Shown here: positions 1 through 6,784 of the stretch, piece by piece | How positions within the stretch are numbered: the stretch's first letter is position 1 | Layout of the letters: every line of letters starts with the position of its first letter | Assembly (NCBI GenBank): GCA_903845315.1 | Contig: CAIMWY010000041.1 | Span: 1-10,766, forward strand | Reading direction: 5' to 3' | Origin: an uncultured Burkholderiales bacterium | GTDB taxonomy: Bacteria; Pseudomonadota; Gammaproteobacteria; Burkholderiales; Burkholderiaceae | DNA length: 10,766 nt | The notes under the pieces: generated by a model | Told to the model about the DNA's origin: nothing | The model's input: the letters and a program-made list of their open reading frames with translations, nothing else | Database searches by the model: none | Translations under genes and position numbers: made by a program

Positions 1-1
1 C

Positions 2-577
2 CCGCACAAGGGCAAGATGGGCGCGCGTGAGGCCGAGCGTCTGATCCAAGAAGACGGCATCAAGGGCTTCAAGTTCCACCCCACGGTGCAGGGCTACCAC
101 CCTTACGACAAGATGGCGTGGCCGATTTACGAGGTGATCAACCATTACAAGTTGCCGGCGATTTTTCACACCGGCCACAGCGGCATTGGCAGTGGCATGC
201 GTTGCGGTGGCGGCCTGCGCCTGGCCTACAGCAACCCGATGCACTTGGACGATGTGGCCATTGATTGGCCCGACATGCAAATCGTGATGGCGCACCCGAG
301 CTTTCCGTGGCAAGACGAGGCGCTGAGCGTGGCCACGCACAAGCCCAATGTGTGGATCGATTTGTCGGGCTGGAGCCCCAAGTACTTTCCCAAGCAGTTG
401 GTGCAGTACGCCAACACGCTGCTCAAAGACCGGGTGCTGTTTGGCAGCGATTACCCGCTGATCACCCCAGAGCGCTGGATGAAAGACTTTGAGGTGGCCG
501 GCTTCAAGCCCGAGGTGATGCCAGGTATCTTGAAAGACAACGCGGTGCATTTGTTGGGCTTGGACAAAGCCGCTTGA
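2..577 (+). CDS. Amidohydrolase-2 family metal-dependent hydrolase (5' partial)
   Basis: This is the C-terminal part of an amidohydrolase-related (TIM-barrel, PF04909-type) enzyme. The frame is open to the left edge, so the ATG at 17 is probably internal and the true start lies outside the window. Visible family features are a GFKFHP strand near the start, FHTGHSG (His codon at 167) and MAHPSFPW (His codon at 293). FGSDYP follows, with its Asp codon at 449; this is the usual metal or catalytic Asp near the end of these barrels. The family includes hydrolases, decarboxylases and hydratases of the ACMSD/gamma-resorcylate decarboxylase type acting on small organic acids, and the sequence does not say which reaction applies. 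The enzyme is cytoplasmic, with no membrane segment. It ends in TGA, 41 bp before the permease gene. The family call is firm; the substrate is unknown. Confidence 0.88.
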   Translation, partial: PHKGKMGAREAERLIQEDGIKGFKFHPTVQGYHPYDKMAWPIYEVINHYKLPAIFHTGHSGIGSGMRCGGGLRLAYSNPMHLDDVAIDWPDMQIVMAHPSFPWQDEALSVATHKPNVWIDLSGWSPKYFPKQLVQYANTLLKDRVLFGSDYPLITPERWMKDFEVAGFKPEVMPGILKDNAVHLLGLDKAA

Positions 578-587
578 AGCACGCGAG

Positions 588-608
588 GTGCTGGGGCTGA
601 TCCAGCAC
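588..608 (+). other. Intergenic stem-loop between amidohydrolase and AEC permease genes
   Basis: A perfect 7-bp inverted repeat, GTGCTGG (588-594) and CCAGCAC (602-608), encloses a 7-nt loop. It begins ten bases after the amidohydrolase stop codon and ends ten bases before the permease ATG. No T-run follows (the next bases are AATCGGGG), so it is not a standard intrinsic terminator. It could be a weak terminator, a processing or stability hairpin, or a structure close enough to the permease start to affect its translation. Confidence 0.5.
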
Positions 609-618
609 AATCGGGGTC

Positions 619-1578
619 ATGCTGAACATATTGACCATCACGGCCCCGATTTATCTCGCCATTGGCACCGGTTACGTCGCCACCCGCTGCGGTTTTTTCA
701 GCAAACCCGACATGCATGTGTTGGGCCGTTTTGTGTTGAACTTTGCCTTGCCCGCCATGCTGTTCAACGCCTTGTCGCAACGCGATTTTGAAGACGTGCT
801 GCACCCCAGTTATTTGCTGGCCTACTCGGTAGGCTCGGTGTTGGCTTATGCGATGGGTTTTGCGGTGTGGCGCTATGGCCGTGGCGAAAGCATGACTCTG
901 AGTGCCTTGGTGGGCATGGGCGTGAGTTGCTCCAACAGCGGCTATGTGGGCTACCCGATCTTGTTGCAAATCTTAGGGCCGGTGGCGGGCGTGGGCATGG
1001 CCTTGACGGTGTTGATCGAGAACCTGGTCATCATTCCCTTGGGCCTTGCCATGGCCGACAGTGGCGAGTCTGCGCACGCGTCCTGGCAACACACGGTGCT
1101 TGAGAGTTTCAAGCGCTTGCTGAAAATCCCCATGCTGTGGGGCATCGTGGGCGGCTTTGTGTTTTCGATGATGGGCTGGCAGTTGCCTGCCTTTATTTTT
1201 AAAGCTGTCAACTTGTTTGCAGTGGCGTGTGCTGGCATTGCCTTGTTTGTCAACGGTGGCTCTTTGGTGGGCATGCAGGTGAAAGGCCAGATGCAAGCGG
1301 TGAGCTGGATTGCCGCTTCTAAGTTGGTCTTGCACCCGTTGTTGGTGGGGAGCATGTTGTGGTGGGTGGGCCCGATGGACGCGACCTTGCAGATCTCAGG
1401 GGTGTTGTTGGCCAGCATGCCGATGATGGGAATTTTTCCCTTGTTGGCGCAGCGCCACGGCCATGAGAGCTTTTGTGCCGCAGCCTTGTTGGTCACCACG
1501 GTGGCTTCGTTCTTCACCATCAGTGCCTTGCTGTGGGGCATGAGCCAGGTGCCGGGTTGGCATCTGGGCGGCGGTTGA
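619..1578 (+). CDS. AEC family transporter (auxin efflux carrier-like permease)
   Basis: This is a 319-residue, highly hydrophobic inner-membrane protein with about ten predicted membrane segments, the normal size for bacterial AEC (PF03547) permeases. The conserved N-terminal NFALPAMLF (residues 41-49) and the segment GMGVSCSNSGYVGYP (99-113) fit the family. So do the C-terminal half beginning around residue 168 after a short hydrophilic loop and the late segment ASMPMMGIFPLLA (265-277). Relatives move small carboxylates such as malate or malonate, but the substrate here cannot be told. The ATG at 619 has only a GGGG run (613-616) very close upstream, so the ribosome binding site is weak. 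The gene lies 41 bp downstream of the amidohydrolase gene and may be cotranscribed with it, which would fit uptake or efflux of that enzyme's substrate or product. That link is inference. Confidence 0.9.
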   Translation: MLNILTITAPIYLAIGTGYVATRCGFFSKPDMHVLGRFVLNFALPAMLFNALSQRDFEDVLHPSYLLAYSVGSVLAYAMGFAVWRYGRGESMTLSALVGMGVSCSNSGYVGYPILLQILGPVAGVGMALTVLIENLVIIPLGLAMADSGESAHASWQHTVLESFKRLLKIPMLWGIVGGFVFSMMGWQLPAFIFKAVNLFAVACAGIALFVNGGSLVGMQVKGQMQAVSWIAASKLVLHPLLVGSMLWWVGPMDATLQISGVLLASMPMMGIFPLLAQRHGHESFCAAALLVTTVASFFTISALLWGMSQVPGWHLGGG

Positions 1579-1596
1579 CGACGCCGCAGTTTGTGT

Positions 1597-2004
1597 ATGA
1601 CACGCCATCTAGAGATTCAAGAGTCCGAGGTTGAGCTGACCGCGGTGCGTGCCCAAGGTGCGGGCGGACAAAACGTCAACAAGGTCTCGAGTGCCATCCA
1701 CCTGCGTTTTGACATTGGGGCCTCGTCGCTGCCCGACGGCGTGAAAGAGCGCTTGCTGGCGCTGCGCGACGGCCGCATCACGCGCGACGGTGTGGTGGTG
1801 ATCAAGGCCCAAGAGCATCGCAGCCAAGACATGAACCGGGTGGAAGCCTTTGCCAGGTTGATCGACTTGGTGCACAGCGTCGCCGTGCCACCCAAAGTGC
1901 GCCGTCCCACCAAGCCCACCTATGGCTCCAAGCAACGGCGCTTGGAGTCGAAGAAGAAAAACGCGCACACCAAGGCTGGGCGAACCCGGGTGCAAGACTT
2001 ATAG
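1597..2004 (+). CDS. arfB: Alternative ribosome-rescue factor ArfB (peptidyl-tRNA hydrolase, YaeJ)
   Basis: This 135-residue protein is a class I release-factor-like hydrolase that frees peptides from ribosomes stalled without a stop codon. The catalytic GGQ is at residues 23-25 within GAGGQNVNKVSSA. The C-terminal tail from about residue 103 is strongly basic and includes KQRRLESKKKN and KAGRTR; in known ArfB this tail enters the empty mRNA channel. Length and layout match E. coli YaeJ (140 residues). The ATG at 1597 was chosen over an in-frame TTG at 1591 because ATG is the stronger start and MTRHLEI begins where the family begins; there is no clear Shine-Dalgarno sequence. The gene starts 18 bp after the permease stop, so it may be read from the same transcript. 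Its TAG stop directly abuts the stop of the convergent GST gene. Confidence 0.93.
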   Translation: MTRHLEIQESEVELTAVRAQGAGGQNVNKVSSAIHLRFDIGASSLPDGVKERLLALRDGRITRDGVVVIKAQEHRSQDMNRVEAFARLIDLVHSVAVPPKVRRPTKPTYGSKQRRLESKKKNAHTKAGRTRVQDL

Positions 2005-2604
2005 CGACCAGCTTTGGTTCATGGATTCACGCGCCAACAAGGGCGCAGCGGCCAAGGCCAGGGCGGGGTAGGTGTCGCGCCAGGCCAACTCGGGGTAGCG
2101 CAGGTCTAGGTACCACAGGGCGCAGCCAAGGGTGAGCAATCCCAAATGGAAGTCTTTGGCAAACAACTCAGGGTGACGGTTGAGGTGGTCCAGCGAGGTG
2201 TGGATGGCCTCGAGTTTGCCGCTGACCCAGTCGGGCCAACGAAGGTCTTGCGGTCGCACATTGAGCTCATAGCGAGTCAACAAAGCCGCGTCCAAGATGC
2301 CGTCGCCTAAGGCTTGCAGTGTCAAGGCTTCCCAACGTGTTGCGCCTTCTGCAGGCAACAAGCGACCGTGACCCAATGCGTTGAGATACTCGCAAATGAC
2401 TCGGCTGTCGAACAAGGCCTGACCGTCATCGGTGATGAAGGTGGGCACTTTGCCCAAAGGGTTGCTGGCGACCAAACGCTTGTCGCGGTTGACCGGATGG
2501 GCGTTGGCTGGAAGCAACTCAATCAAGTCGGTCAATCCCAATTCATAGGCGGTGACCATGCACTTGCGCACATACGGAGAGGTGGGGGAGAAGTAAATTT
2601 GCAT
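1999..2604 (-). CDS. Glutathione S-transferase family protein (YibF-like)
   Basis: This is a 201-residue cytosolic GST-fold protein. The N-terminal thioredoxin-like domain (about residues 1-80) has SPTSPYVRK near the start, where Ser9 is the likely glutathione-activating residue. NPLGKVP (48-54) carries the conserved cis-Pro, and FDS (65-67) is the Asp-Ser glutathione gamma-glutamyl binding motif. The all-alpha C-terminal domain begins around residue 88 and includes LQALGDGILDAALLTRYE. Length and order closely follow E. coli YibF (about 202 residues), whose physiological substrate is unclear, so no specific reaction is given. The ATG at 2604 is the first start in the frame; upstream pairing to 16S rRNA looks weak. 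The gene diverges from the Bug-family gene at 2737 and converges on arfB. Confidence 0.92.
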   Translation of the reverse strand: MQIYFSPTSPYVRKCMVTAYELGLTDLIELLPANAHPVNRDKRLVASNPLGKVPTFITDDGQALFDSRVICEYLNALGHGRLLPAEGATRWEALTLQALGDGILDAALLTRYELNVRPQDLRWPDWVSGKLEAIHTSLDHLNRHPELFAKDFHLGLLTLGCALWYLDLRYPELAWRDTYPALALAAAPLLARESMNQSWSL

Positions 2605-2736
2605 GCGCCAGTATTTCCCAAGAGACCCTGGTCACGTGTCACCTATCAGACGCCAAGGTCTGAATGGCTGTCCCCATAATGGATCGAAGGCCCAGGATTG
2701 CGAGACAGCGGGCTGAACCACAACAGGAGACGGCGT
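2605..2736. promoter_or_regulatory. Divergent intergenic region between GST and Bug-family genes
   Basis: These 132 bp separate two genes read outward, so promoters for both should lie here. I see CATAAT at 2674-2679 on the plus strand, one mismatch from a sigma-70 -10 box, but no good -35 box 16-18 bp upstream of it. A CACGTG core (2633-2638) sits in an imperfect dyad. AGGAGA at 2725-2730, six bases before the ATG at 2737, is a clear ribosome binding site. Promoter positions are not established. Confidence 0.45.
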
Positions 2737-3711
2737 ATGCATGCATTCAGTTTCTTCAAGCGTTGCGTTTTGATGCTGGGCTTGGTGTTACCGCTTTTGG
2801 GGCTGGCGCAAAACTGGCCGAGTAAGCCCATCAAATGGATCATTCCCTACCCACCCGGCGGCATCACCGACAGCGCCACGCGTATGGTGTTGCAAAAAGT
2901 CCAAGAACAAACCGGGTGGACCATCGTGGTGGAGAACAAACCCGGCGCCAATTCGATTTTGGGTGCTGACATTGCTGCTCGCTCGGCGCCCGATGGCCAC
3001 ACGTTTTTGACTGTGATCGGTGCACATGCGGCCAATGCGACCTTGTATGCGGGTCGATTGCCATATGACGTGGTGAAAAGTTTTGCCCCTGTGTCGTTGG
3101 TGGGGGTGGCGCCTTTGTTGATGAGCGTCAACAACAACCTACCTGTGAAAGACGTGAAAGAACTGATTGCCTTCACCAAAGCCAACCCCGGCAAGGTGTC
3201 GTTTGGCTCGTCGGGTGTGGGTGCCGCTGCGCACTTGACGCAGGAGTTGTTCAAGCAAGTCTCGGGTGCAGACATGGTGCATGTGCCCTACAAAGGCACG
3301 GCACCCGCCTTGAATGATTTGATGGGTGGGAGTTTGCAGATATTGACCGATACACCCAGCGCTTTGATGCCGCATGCGCGCAGTGGCAAGATCAAAGCGA
3401 TGGCGGTTTTTTCAGCCAAACGTTTGCCTGGATTGGCCGATGTGCCGACCATCACAGAAGCCGGTGGTCCTGCAATTGAGGGCTCAACTTGGGTGCTATT
3501 TCTCGCGCCCTCGGCCACGCCCCGCGACATCGTCAACCGCATGTCGGCCGAGACGGCCAAAGCTATCCACACGCCCGAGATGAAAGCGCGGTTTGAGAGT
3601 TTGGGCATTGAGCCTGGGGGCATCACGCCTGAGCAATCGGCCAAATTTTTGGACGATGAAATTGCCAAATGGGCCAAGGTGATTGCCGCCGCTGGCGTGA
3701 AAGCCGAGTGA
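2737..3711 (+). CDS. Bug-family tripartite tricarboxylate transporter substrate-binding protein
   Basis: This 324-residue periplasmic binding protein belongs to the Bug/TctC family (PF03970-type), which binds carboxylates and related small molecules for import. A signal peptide is visible: a short positive region (FFKR), a hydrophobic stretch at 10-23, and likely cleavage after LGLA (residue 24). Family landmarks are IPYPPGGITDS (36-46), VENKPGAN (65-72), the GSSGVGAAAHL segment (158-168) and HVPYKGTAPA (182-191). The ATG at 2737 is preferred because AGGAGA lies six bases upstream and the signal peptide starts cleanly; an upstream in-frame TTG at 2698 adds a poor N-terminus. Genes for the TctA and TctB membrane subunits are absent nearby, which is usual for the expanded Bug sets of Burkholderiales. 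The SDR gene follows after 11 bp. The ligand is unknown. Confidence 0.94.
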   Translation: MHAFSFFKRCVLMLGLVLPLLGLAQNWPSKPIKWIIPYPPGGITDSATRMVLQKVQEQTGWTIVVENKPGANSILGADIAARSAPDGHTFLTVIGAHAANATLYAGRLPYDVVKSFAPVSLVGVAPLLMSVNNNLPVKDVKELIAFTKANPGKVSFGSSGVGAAAHLTQELFKQVSGADMVHVPYKGTAPALNDLMGGSLQILTDTPSALMPHARSGKIKAMAVFSAKRLPGLADVPTITEAGGPAIEGSTWVLFLAPSATPRDIVNRMSAETAKAIHTPEMKARFESLGIEPGGITPEQSAKFLDDEIAKWAKVIAAAGVKAE

Positions 3712-3722
3712 CGGGAGCGCGC

Positions 3723-4487
3723 GTGAATTTGTTCGATCTGCAGGGCCAAGTGGCCATCATCACGGGATCATCCCGAGGCATTGGGCGCGCCATTGCCCAG
3801 CGTTTGGCCGAGCATGGCGCACGGGTGGTGATTTCGTCGCGCAAAGCAGCCGCCTGTGCCGAGGTGGTGGACGCCATCAATGCGCAGCATGGCGCTGGCC
3901 GTGCCATTGCGGTGCCAGCCAATATTTCATCCAAGGATGACTTGGTCCATTTGGTGGACGAGACCCACCGTCAGTTTGGGCGCATTGATGTGCTGGTGTG
4001 CAATGCCGCCAGCAACCCGTATTACGGACCGCAAGCGGGCATTGCCGACGAACAGTTCCGCAAGATTTTGGACAACAACATCGTCTCCAACCATTGGTTG
4101 ATTGCCCAGGTGGCGCCGCACATGACGGCGCGGCGCTCCGGCTCGATTATCATCGTCTCCTCCATCGGGGGCCTGCGCGGCTCGCCCGTGATTGGCGCTT
4201 ACTGCATCAGCAAGGCGGCCGACATGCAGTTGGCACGCAACCTGGCGGTGGAGTATGGCCCCCACAACGTGCGGGTCAACTGCATTGCGCCGGGCTTGAT
4301 CAAAACCGATTTTGCGCGAGCCTTGTGGGAAGACCCCGCCATGCTGCAAGAACGCATGGCCACCACGCCTTTGCGACGCATTGGGGAACCTGATGAAATT
4401 GCGGGTGCTGCCGTATTTTTGGCCTCCCAAGCGGGCTCGTATGTGACGGGCCAGAGTTTGGTGGTGGATGGTGGCGTGACGATTTAG
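3723..4487 (+). CDS. SDR family NAD(P)-dependent oxidoreductase
   Basis: This 254-residue classical short-chain dehydrogenase/reductase is probably cytoplasmic. The Rossmann nucleotide loop TGSSRGIG is at residues 14-21, and NAAS (94-97) replaces the usual NNAG. The catalytic residues are Ser147, Tyr160 and Lys164 (SSIGG; YCISK), with the expected 13 residues between Ser and Tyr. The end of the second strand is ISSR (Arg40) rather than an Asp, which favours NADP(H) over NAD(H); this is inference. Overall it resembles the DHRS4-like carbonyl reductase branch, but no substrate can be assigned. The GTG at 3723 is preferred because GGGAG (3713-3717) lies five bases upstream and the SDR fold begins directly after it. 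An in-frame ATG at 3669 would overlap the preceding gene by 43 bp. The 11-bp gap to the Bug gene indicates an operon. Confidence 0.92.
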   Translation: MNLFDLQGQVAIITGSSRGIGRAIAQRLAEHGARVVISSRKAAACAEVVDAINAQHGAGRAIAVPANISSKDDLVHLVDETHRQFGRIDVLVCNAASNPYYGPQAGIADEQFRKILDNNIVSNHWLIAQVAPHMTARRSGSIIIVSSIGGLRGSPVIGAYCISKAADMQLARNLAVEYGPHNVRVNCIAPGLIKTDFARALWEDPAMLQERMATTPLRRIGEPDEIAGAAVFLASQAGSYVTGQSLVVDGGVTI

Positions 4488-4629
4488 GCTTTGCGCAAGG
4501 AGCAGGCCTTGCTCATGAAGTTACCTGCCACCCTCCAACAGACAAAACCCCAAATGTGGGTAGGCATTTAAGTTGGCATGCCAAAATGTGTGAGCGTTGC
4601 TTACTTTGCCAACTCACACACAACCCGCT
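4488..4629 (+). other. Intergenic region with nested inverted repeats upstream of the DUF3297 gene
   Basis: These 142 bp hold several perfect dyads. GCAAGG (4495-4500) pairs with CCTTGC (4507-4512) just after the SDR stop; no T-run follows, so any terminator role is weak. TTGGCATGCCAA (4573-4584) is a perfect 12-bp palindrome. AGTTGGCA (4571-4578) can also pair with TGCCAACT (4607-4614), and TGTGTGAG (4587-4594) with CTCACACA (4613-4620). The last two stems share bases and so exclude each other. The final arm ends nine bases before the ATG at 4630, where no Shine-Dalgarno sequence is visible. The region could be an operator or a structured 5' leader. Confidence 0.5.
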
Positions 4630-4875
4630 ATGACCGACACCACCCTGCCTGCCTTGCCCGACCATTTGTCGATAGACCCACGCAGTCCGCACCATGTGGC
4701 CGCGGTGTTTGAGCATGAGATTGGGATCCGCTTCAACGACAAAGATCGCTTTGATGTGGAGGAATACTGCATCAGCGAGGGTTGGATCAAAGTGCCGGCC
4801 GCCAAAACCTTGGATCGCAAAGGCAGGCCCTTGTTGATCAAACTCAAAGGGCGTGTGGACGTTTTTCACCGTTGA
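4630..4875 (+). CDS. DUF3297 family protein
   Basis: This is a small 81-residue soluble protein, recognised by the DUF3297 pattern. It has PDHLSIDPRSPHH (residues 8-20), GIRFND (33-38), the VEEYCISEGWIKV segment (43-55) and the ending RKGRPLLIKLKGRVDVF. The length is typical for the family. No enzymatic function is established; family members are sometimes labelled glutathione peroxidase, which this sequence does not support. The ATG at 4630 matches the usual family N-terminus, although no Shine-Dalgarno sequence is visible upstream. An in-frame TTG at 4597 would only add residues from the repeat-rich leader. The DUF1302 gene starts 23 bp after the stop codon, so the two may be cotranscribed, but no functional link is known to me. 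Confidence 0.85.
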   Translation: MTDTTLPALPDHLSIDPRSPHHVAAVFEHEIGIRFNDKDRFDVEEYCISEGWIKVPAAKTLDRKGRPLLIKLKGRVDVFHR

Positions 4876-4898
4876 TTCTTGATGTGAATGACATCTCG

Positions 4899-6761
4899 AT
4901 GCGATTTCTCGCCCGCAACAAACAAAATCGCCGACAGCTTTCGTTCGGGGTTTTGGCTTGCCTGACTTGGGTTGGACTCTTGCTTGCTCAGGCATCCATC
5001 GCGGCTGATTTAGGCCACGGAATTGAAGCCACCTTCAGTGGTGTCGCCACTTTTGGCACCGCCATTCGCACCGAAGACCCAAGTCCCGGCGTATTGGGCG
5101 GTGCGTCTGCTGCTCGGGTTCCAGGTACACCCACAGGGCAGCTGACCCCAACGTCTAGCGCTGGCGCCAGCGATTTGAATTTTTCATCAGGGCAAGCTGT
5201 GTCAACGGTGCTCAAAGCCATGGCAGGTCTGGACGTGCACCAGCACAACACAGGCTTGTTCATGCGAGCCCAAGCGTGGCATGACCTGACGCTGAAAAAC
5301 AGCGATGCCGCGTATGGCAACTTTCCCAACGGGTTTGCGCAAAACGTGCCTTTGAGCGACGCGGGCTTTGCGCCTGAAGCGCAATTTGCCAATATCCAAA
5401 CGATGGATGTGTATGGCTACACCCGCCTCGATGTGGGTGCAAGCTCTGCGCTGGAGCTGAAGTTGGGTCGCCAGTATGTGAACTGGGGCAACGCGCGGTT
5501 TTTCTCAGGTGGCATCAATGTGATTAACCCGAGCAACTTCGCGGCTGCGGCCAGGCCGGGAGCCATGGCAGAAGAGTTCCGCTTGCCGGTGGGGATGTTG
5601 TATGCCAAGTTGCAAACCAGCGAGGCCTCGACCTTGGACGGTTTTGCGCAGTACGAATCGCGCACCCATGTGCTGCCAGGCTGTGGAACTTTTTATGCGC
5701 AGGCCAACTATGCAGCTACGGGGTGTGGCTATGTCAACGCATCTAACAAGAGTGACACTGTTGGGTTTTCCTCTGGGCTTTATATCCATCGAACAGACGA
5801 TGTAGCGCTTGCCAGCTCTGGGCAGTTCGGCCTGTCATGGCGCTTGGCGCCCGCCGACTCGAATGCCAGTATGCGTCTGTACGCCATGCAGTACCACAGC
5901 CGCGCGCCGAGCATTCGGGTCAACAACGCCACCTTTCCCTCAGGGCTCGTCCCAAATTCATCAAACCCTCTTGCCACAGCCCAGCGATTGACGGGGCCTG
6001 GAGGCGCAAGTTATTCCTTGATGTATCCAGAGTCGATCAAGCTGTTTGGCGCAAGCTTTGAAACGAAATTGGCGCCTACGACCCAGGTCTACGGGGAGTT
6101 GGCGTATCGGCCCAACCAGCCGGTGAGTTTGAACGCGACCGACATGATCACTGGGTTTTTGCTGCGCGCGCCCAACTCGGTGCTGAACTTGGACAGAGGC
6201 GTCAATGCGATTCCCCTAGGCGGCACCTTTGATGGGTATGACCGCTTCAGGGTGACCACCGCAAGTGTGGGGGGCGTTCAGGTTTTCCCAAAAATCATGG
6301 GCGCTGAGCGTGTGGTGGCCACGGCAGAACTGGGACTCAGTCACGTGGCAGGACTGCCAAGCTTAGGCACACTGCGCTACGGTCGTTCGGATGATTTCGG
6401 CGGAGCGGCTTACACCGGGGGGGGCGCTTGTATGGATGCCAGCATCGCCCAAAAAGCCTGCGCCCAAGATGGCTTTGTCACCCCCATGGCTTGGGGGTAT
6501 CGCATGCAATTGGCAGCCTCCTACAGCGAGGGGGCCTGGAGCGCGATGTGGACGCCCATGCTGTATTTGGCACACGATGTGTCGGGTTACTCCTATGACG
6601 GCACCTTCCTCGAAGGCCGCAAAGTGGTGCGCCCGGGCGTGCGCGCGCAGTGGCGTGACGGCTATTTTGCGGAGATGCATTACTACCGCACATGGGGCGG
6701 TGCCTACAACACCCAAATTGACCGCGATACCTTGACGCTTTTTGCGGGCTTACGGTATTGA
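4899..6761 (+). CDS. DUF1302 family outer-membrane protein
   Basis: This 620-residue protein is predicted to be an outer-membrane beta-barrel of the DUF1302 family (PF06980). It has a signal peptide with a long positive region (RNKQNRR), a hydrophobic core at about 14-30 and likely cleavage after ASIA (residue 35). Family hallmarks are GRQYVNWGNARFFSGGINVI (190-209) and YPESIKLFGASFETKL (376-391). The last strand, LTLFAGLRY, ends in an aromatic residue as outer-membrane barrels do. Two Cys pairs (262/276 and 511/521) lie in loop-like segments and may form disulfides. The ATG at 4899 was chosen because it starts the signal peptide; longer in-frame starts overlap the DUF3297 gene, and no Shine-Dalgarno sequence is evident. 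The usual DUF1329 partner is not next to it. A role in hydrophobic-compound or lipid transfer is only a possibility. A G8 run lies at 6417-6424. Confidence 0.87.
   Translation: MRFLARNKQNRRQLSFGVLACLTWVGLLLAQASIAADLGHGIEATFSGVATFGTAIRTEDPSPGVLGGASAARVPGTPTGQLTPTSSAGASDLNFSSGQAVSTVLKAMAGLDVHQHNTGLFMRAQAWHDLTLKNSDAAYGNFPNGFAQNVPLSDAGFAPEAQFANIQTMDVYGYTRLDVGASSALELKLGRQYVNWGNARFFSGGINVINPSNFAAAARPGAMAEEFRLPVGMLYAKLQTSEASTLDGFAQYESRTHVLPGCGTFYAQANYAATGCGYVNASNKSDTVGFSSGLYIHRTDDVALASSGQFGLSWRLAPADSNASMRLYAMQYHSRAPSIRVNNATFPSGLVPNSSNPLATAQRLTGPGGASYSLMYPESIKLFGASFETKLAPTTQVYGELAYRPNQPVSLNATDMITGFLLRAPNSVLNLDRGVNAIPLGGTFDGYDRFRVTTASVGGVQVFPKIMGAERVVATAELGLSHVAGLPSLGTLRYGRSDDFGGAAYTGGGACMDASIAQKACAQDGFVTPMAWGYRMQLAASYSEGAWSAMWTPMLYLAHDVSGYSYDGTFLEGRKVVRPGVRAQWRDGYFAEMHYYRTWGGAYNTQIDRDTLTLFAGLRY
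6417..6424 (+). repeat. G8 homopolymer inside the DUF1302 gene
   Basis: Eight consecutive G residues encode part of a Gly-Gly-Gly turn (residues 507-509), just before Cys511 in a probable surface loop. Runs of this length can slip during replication and switch surface genes on or off, but a single G8 in GC-rich DNA can also be chance. Confidence 0.9.
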
Positions 6762-6784
6762 TCTTGGCTGGGTGCGTGCGTGCT

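Noticed and set aside
951..1541. A 196-codon open frame antisense to the AEC permease gene.
   Set aside because: It is a shadow of the permease codons. The composition is unlike a real protein and the sense strand has clear AEC family features.
2627..2643. CACGTG-centred dyad as an operator between the GST and Bug genes.
   Set aside because: The flanks are imperfect, with mismatches at inner positions, and no regulator gene is nearby to support it.
3669..3722. An upstream ATG extending the SDR protein by 18 residues.
   Set aside because: It would overlap the Bug gene by 43 bp, adds residues outside the SDR fold, and lacks the GGGAG ribosome binding site that precedes the GTG at 3723.
4495..4512. 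Intrinsic terminator after the SDR gene.
   Set aside because: The 6-bp stem is real, but no T-run follows, so it is listed only as an inverted repeat in the intergenic region.
4782..4898. A 39-residue N-terminal extension of the DUF1302 protein.
   Set aside because: It overlaps the DUF3297 gene and would bury the signal peptide that starts at 4899.
6363..6735. Open frames of about 115 codons on both strands inside the DUF1302 gene.
   Set aside because: They lie wholly within a gene with clear family motifs, have no recognisable protein features, and are expected by chance in GC-rich coding DNA.
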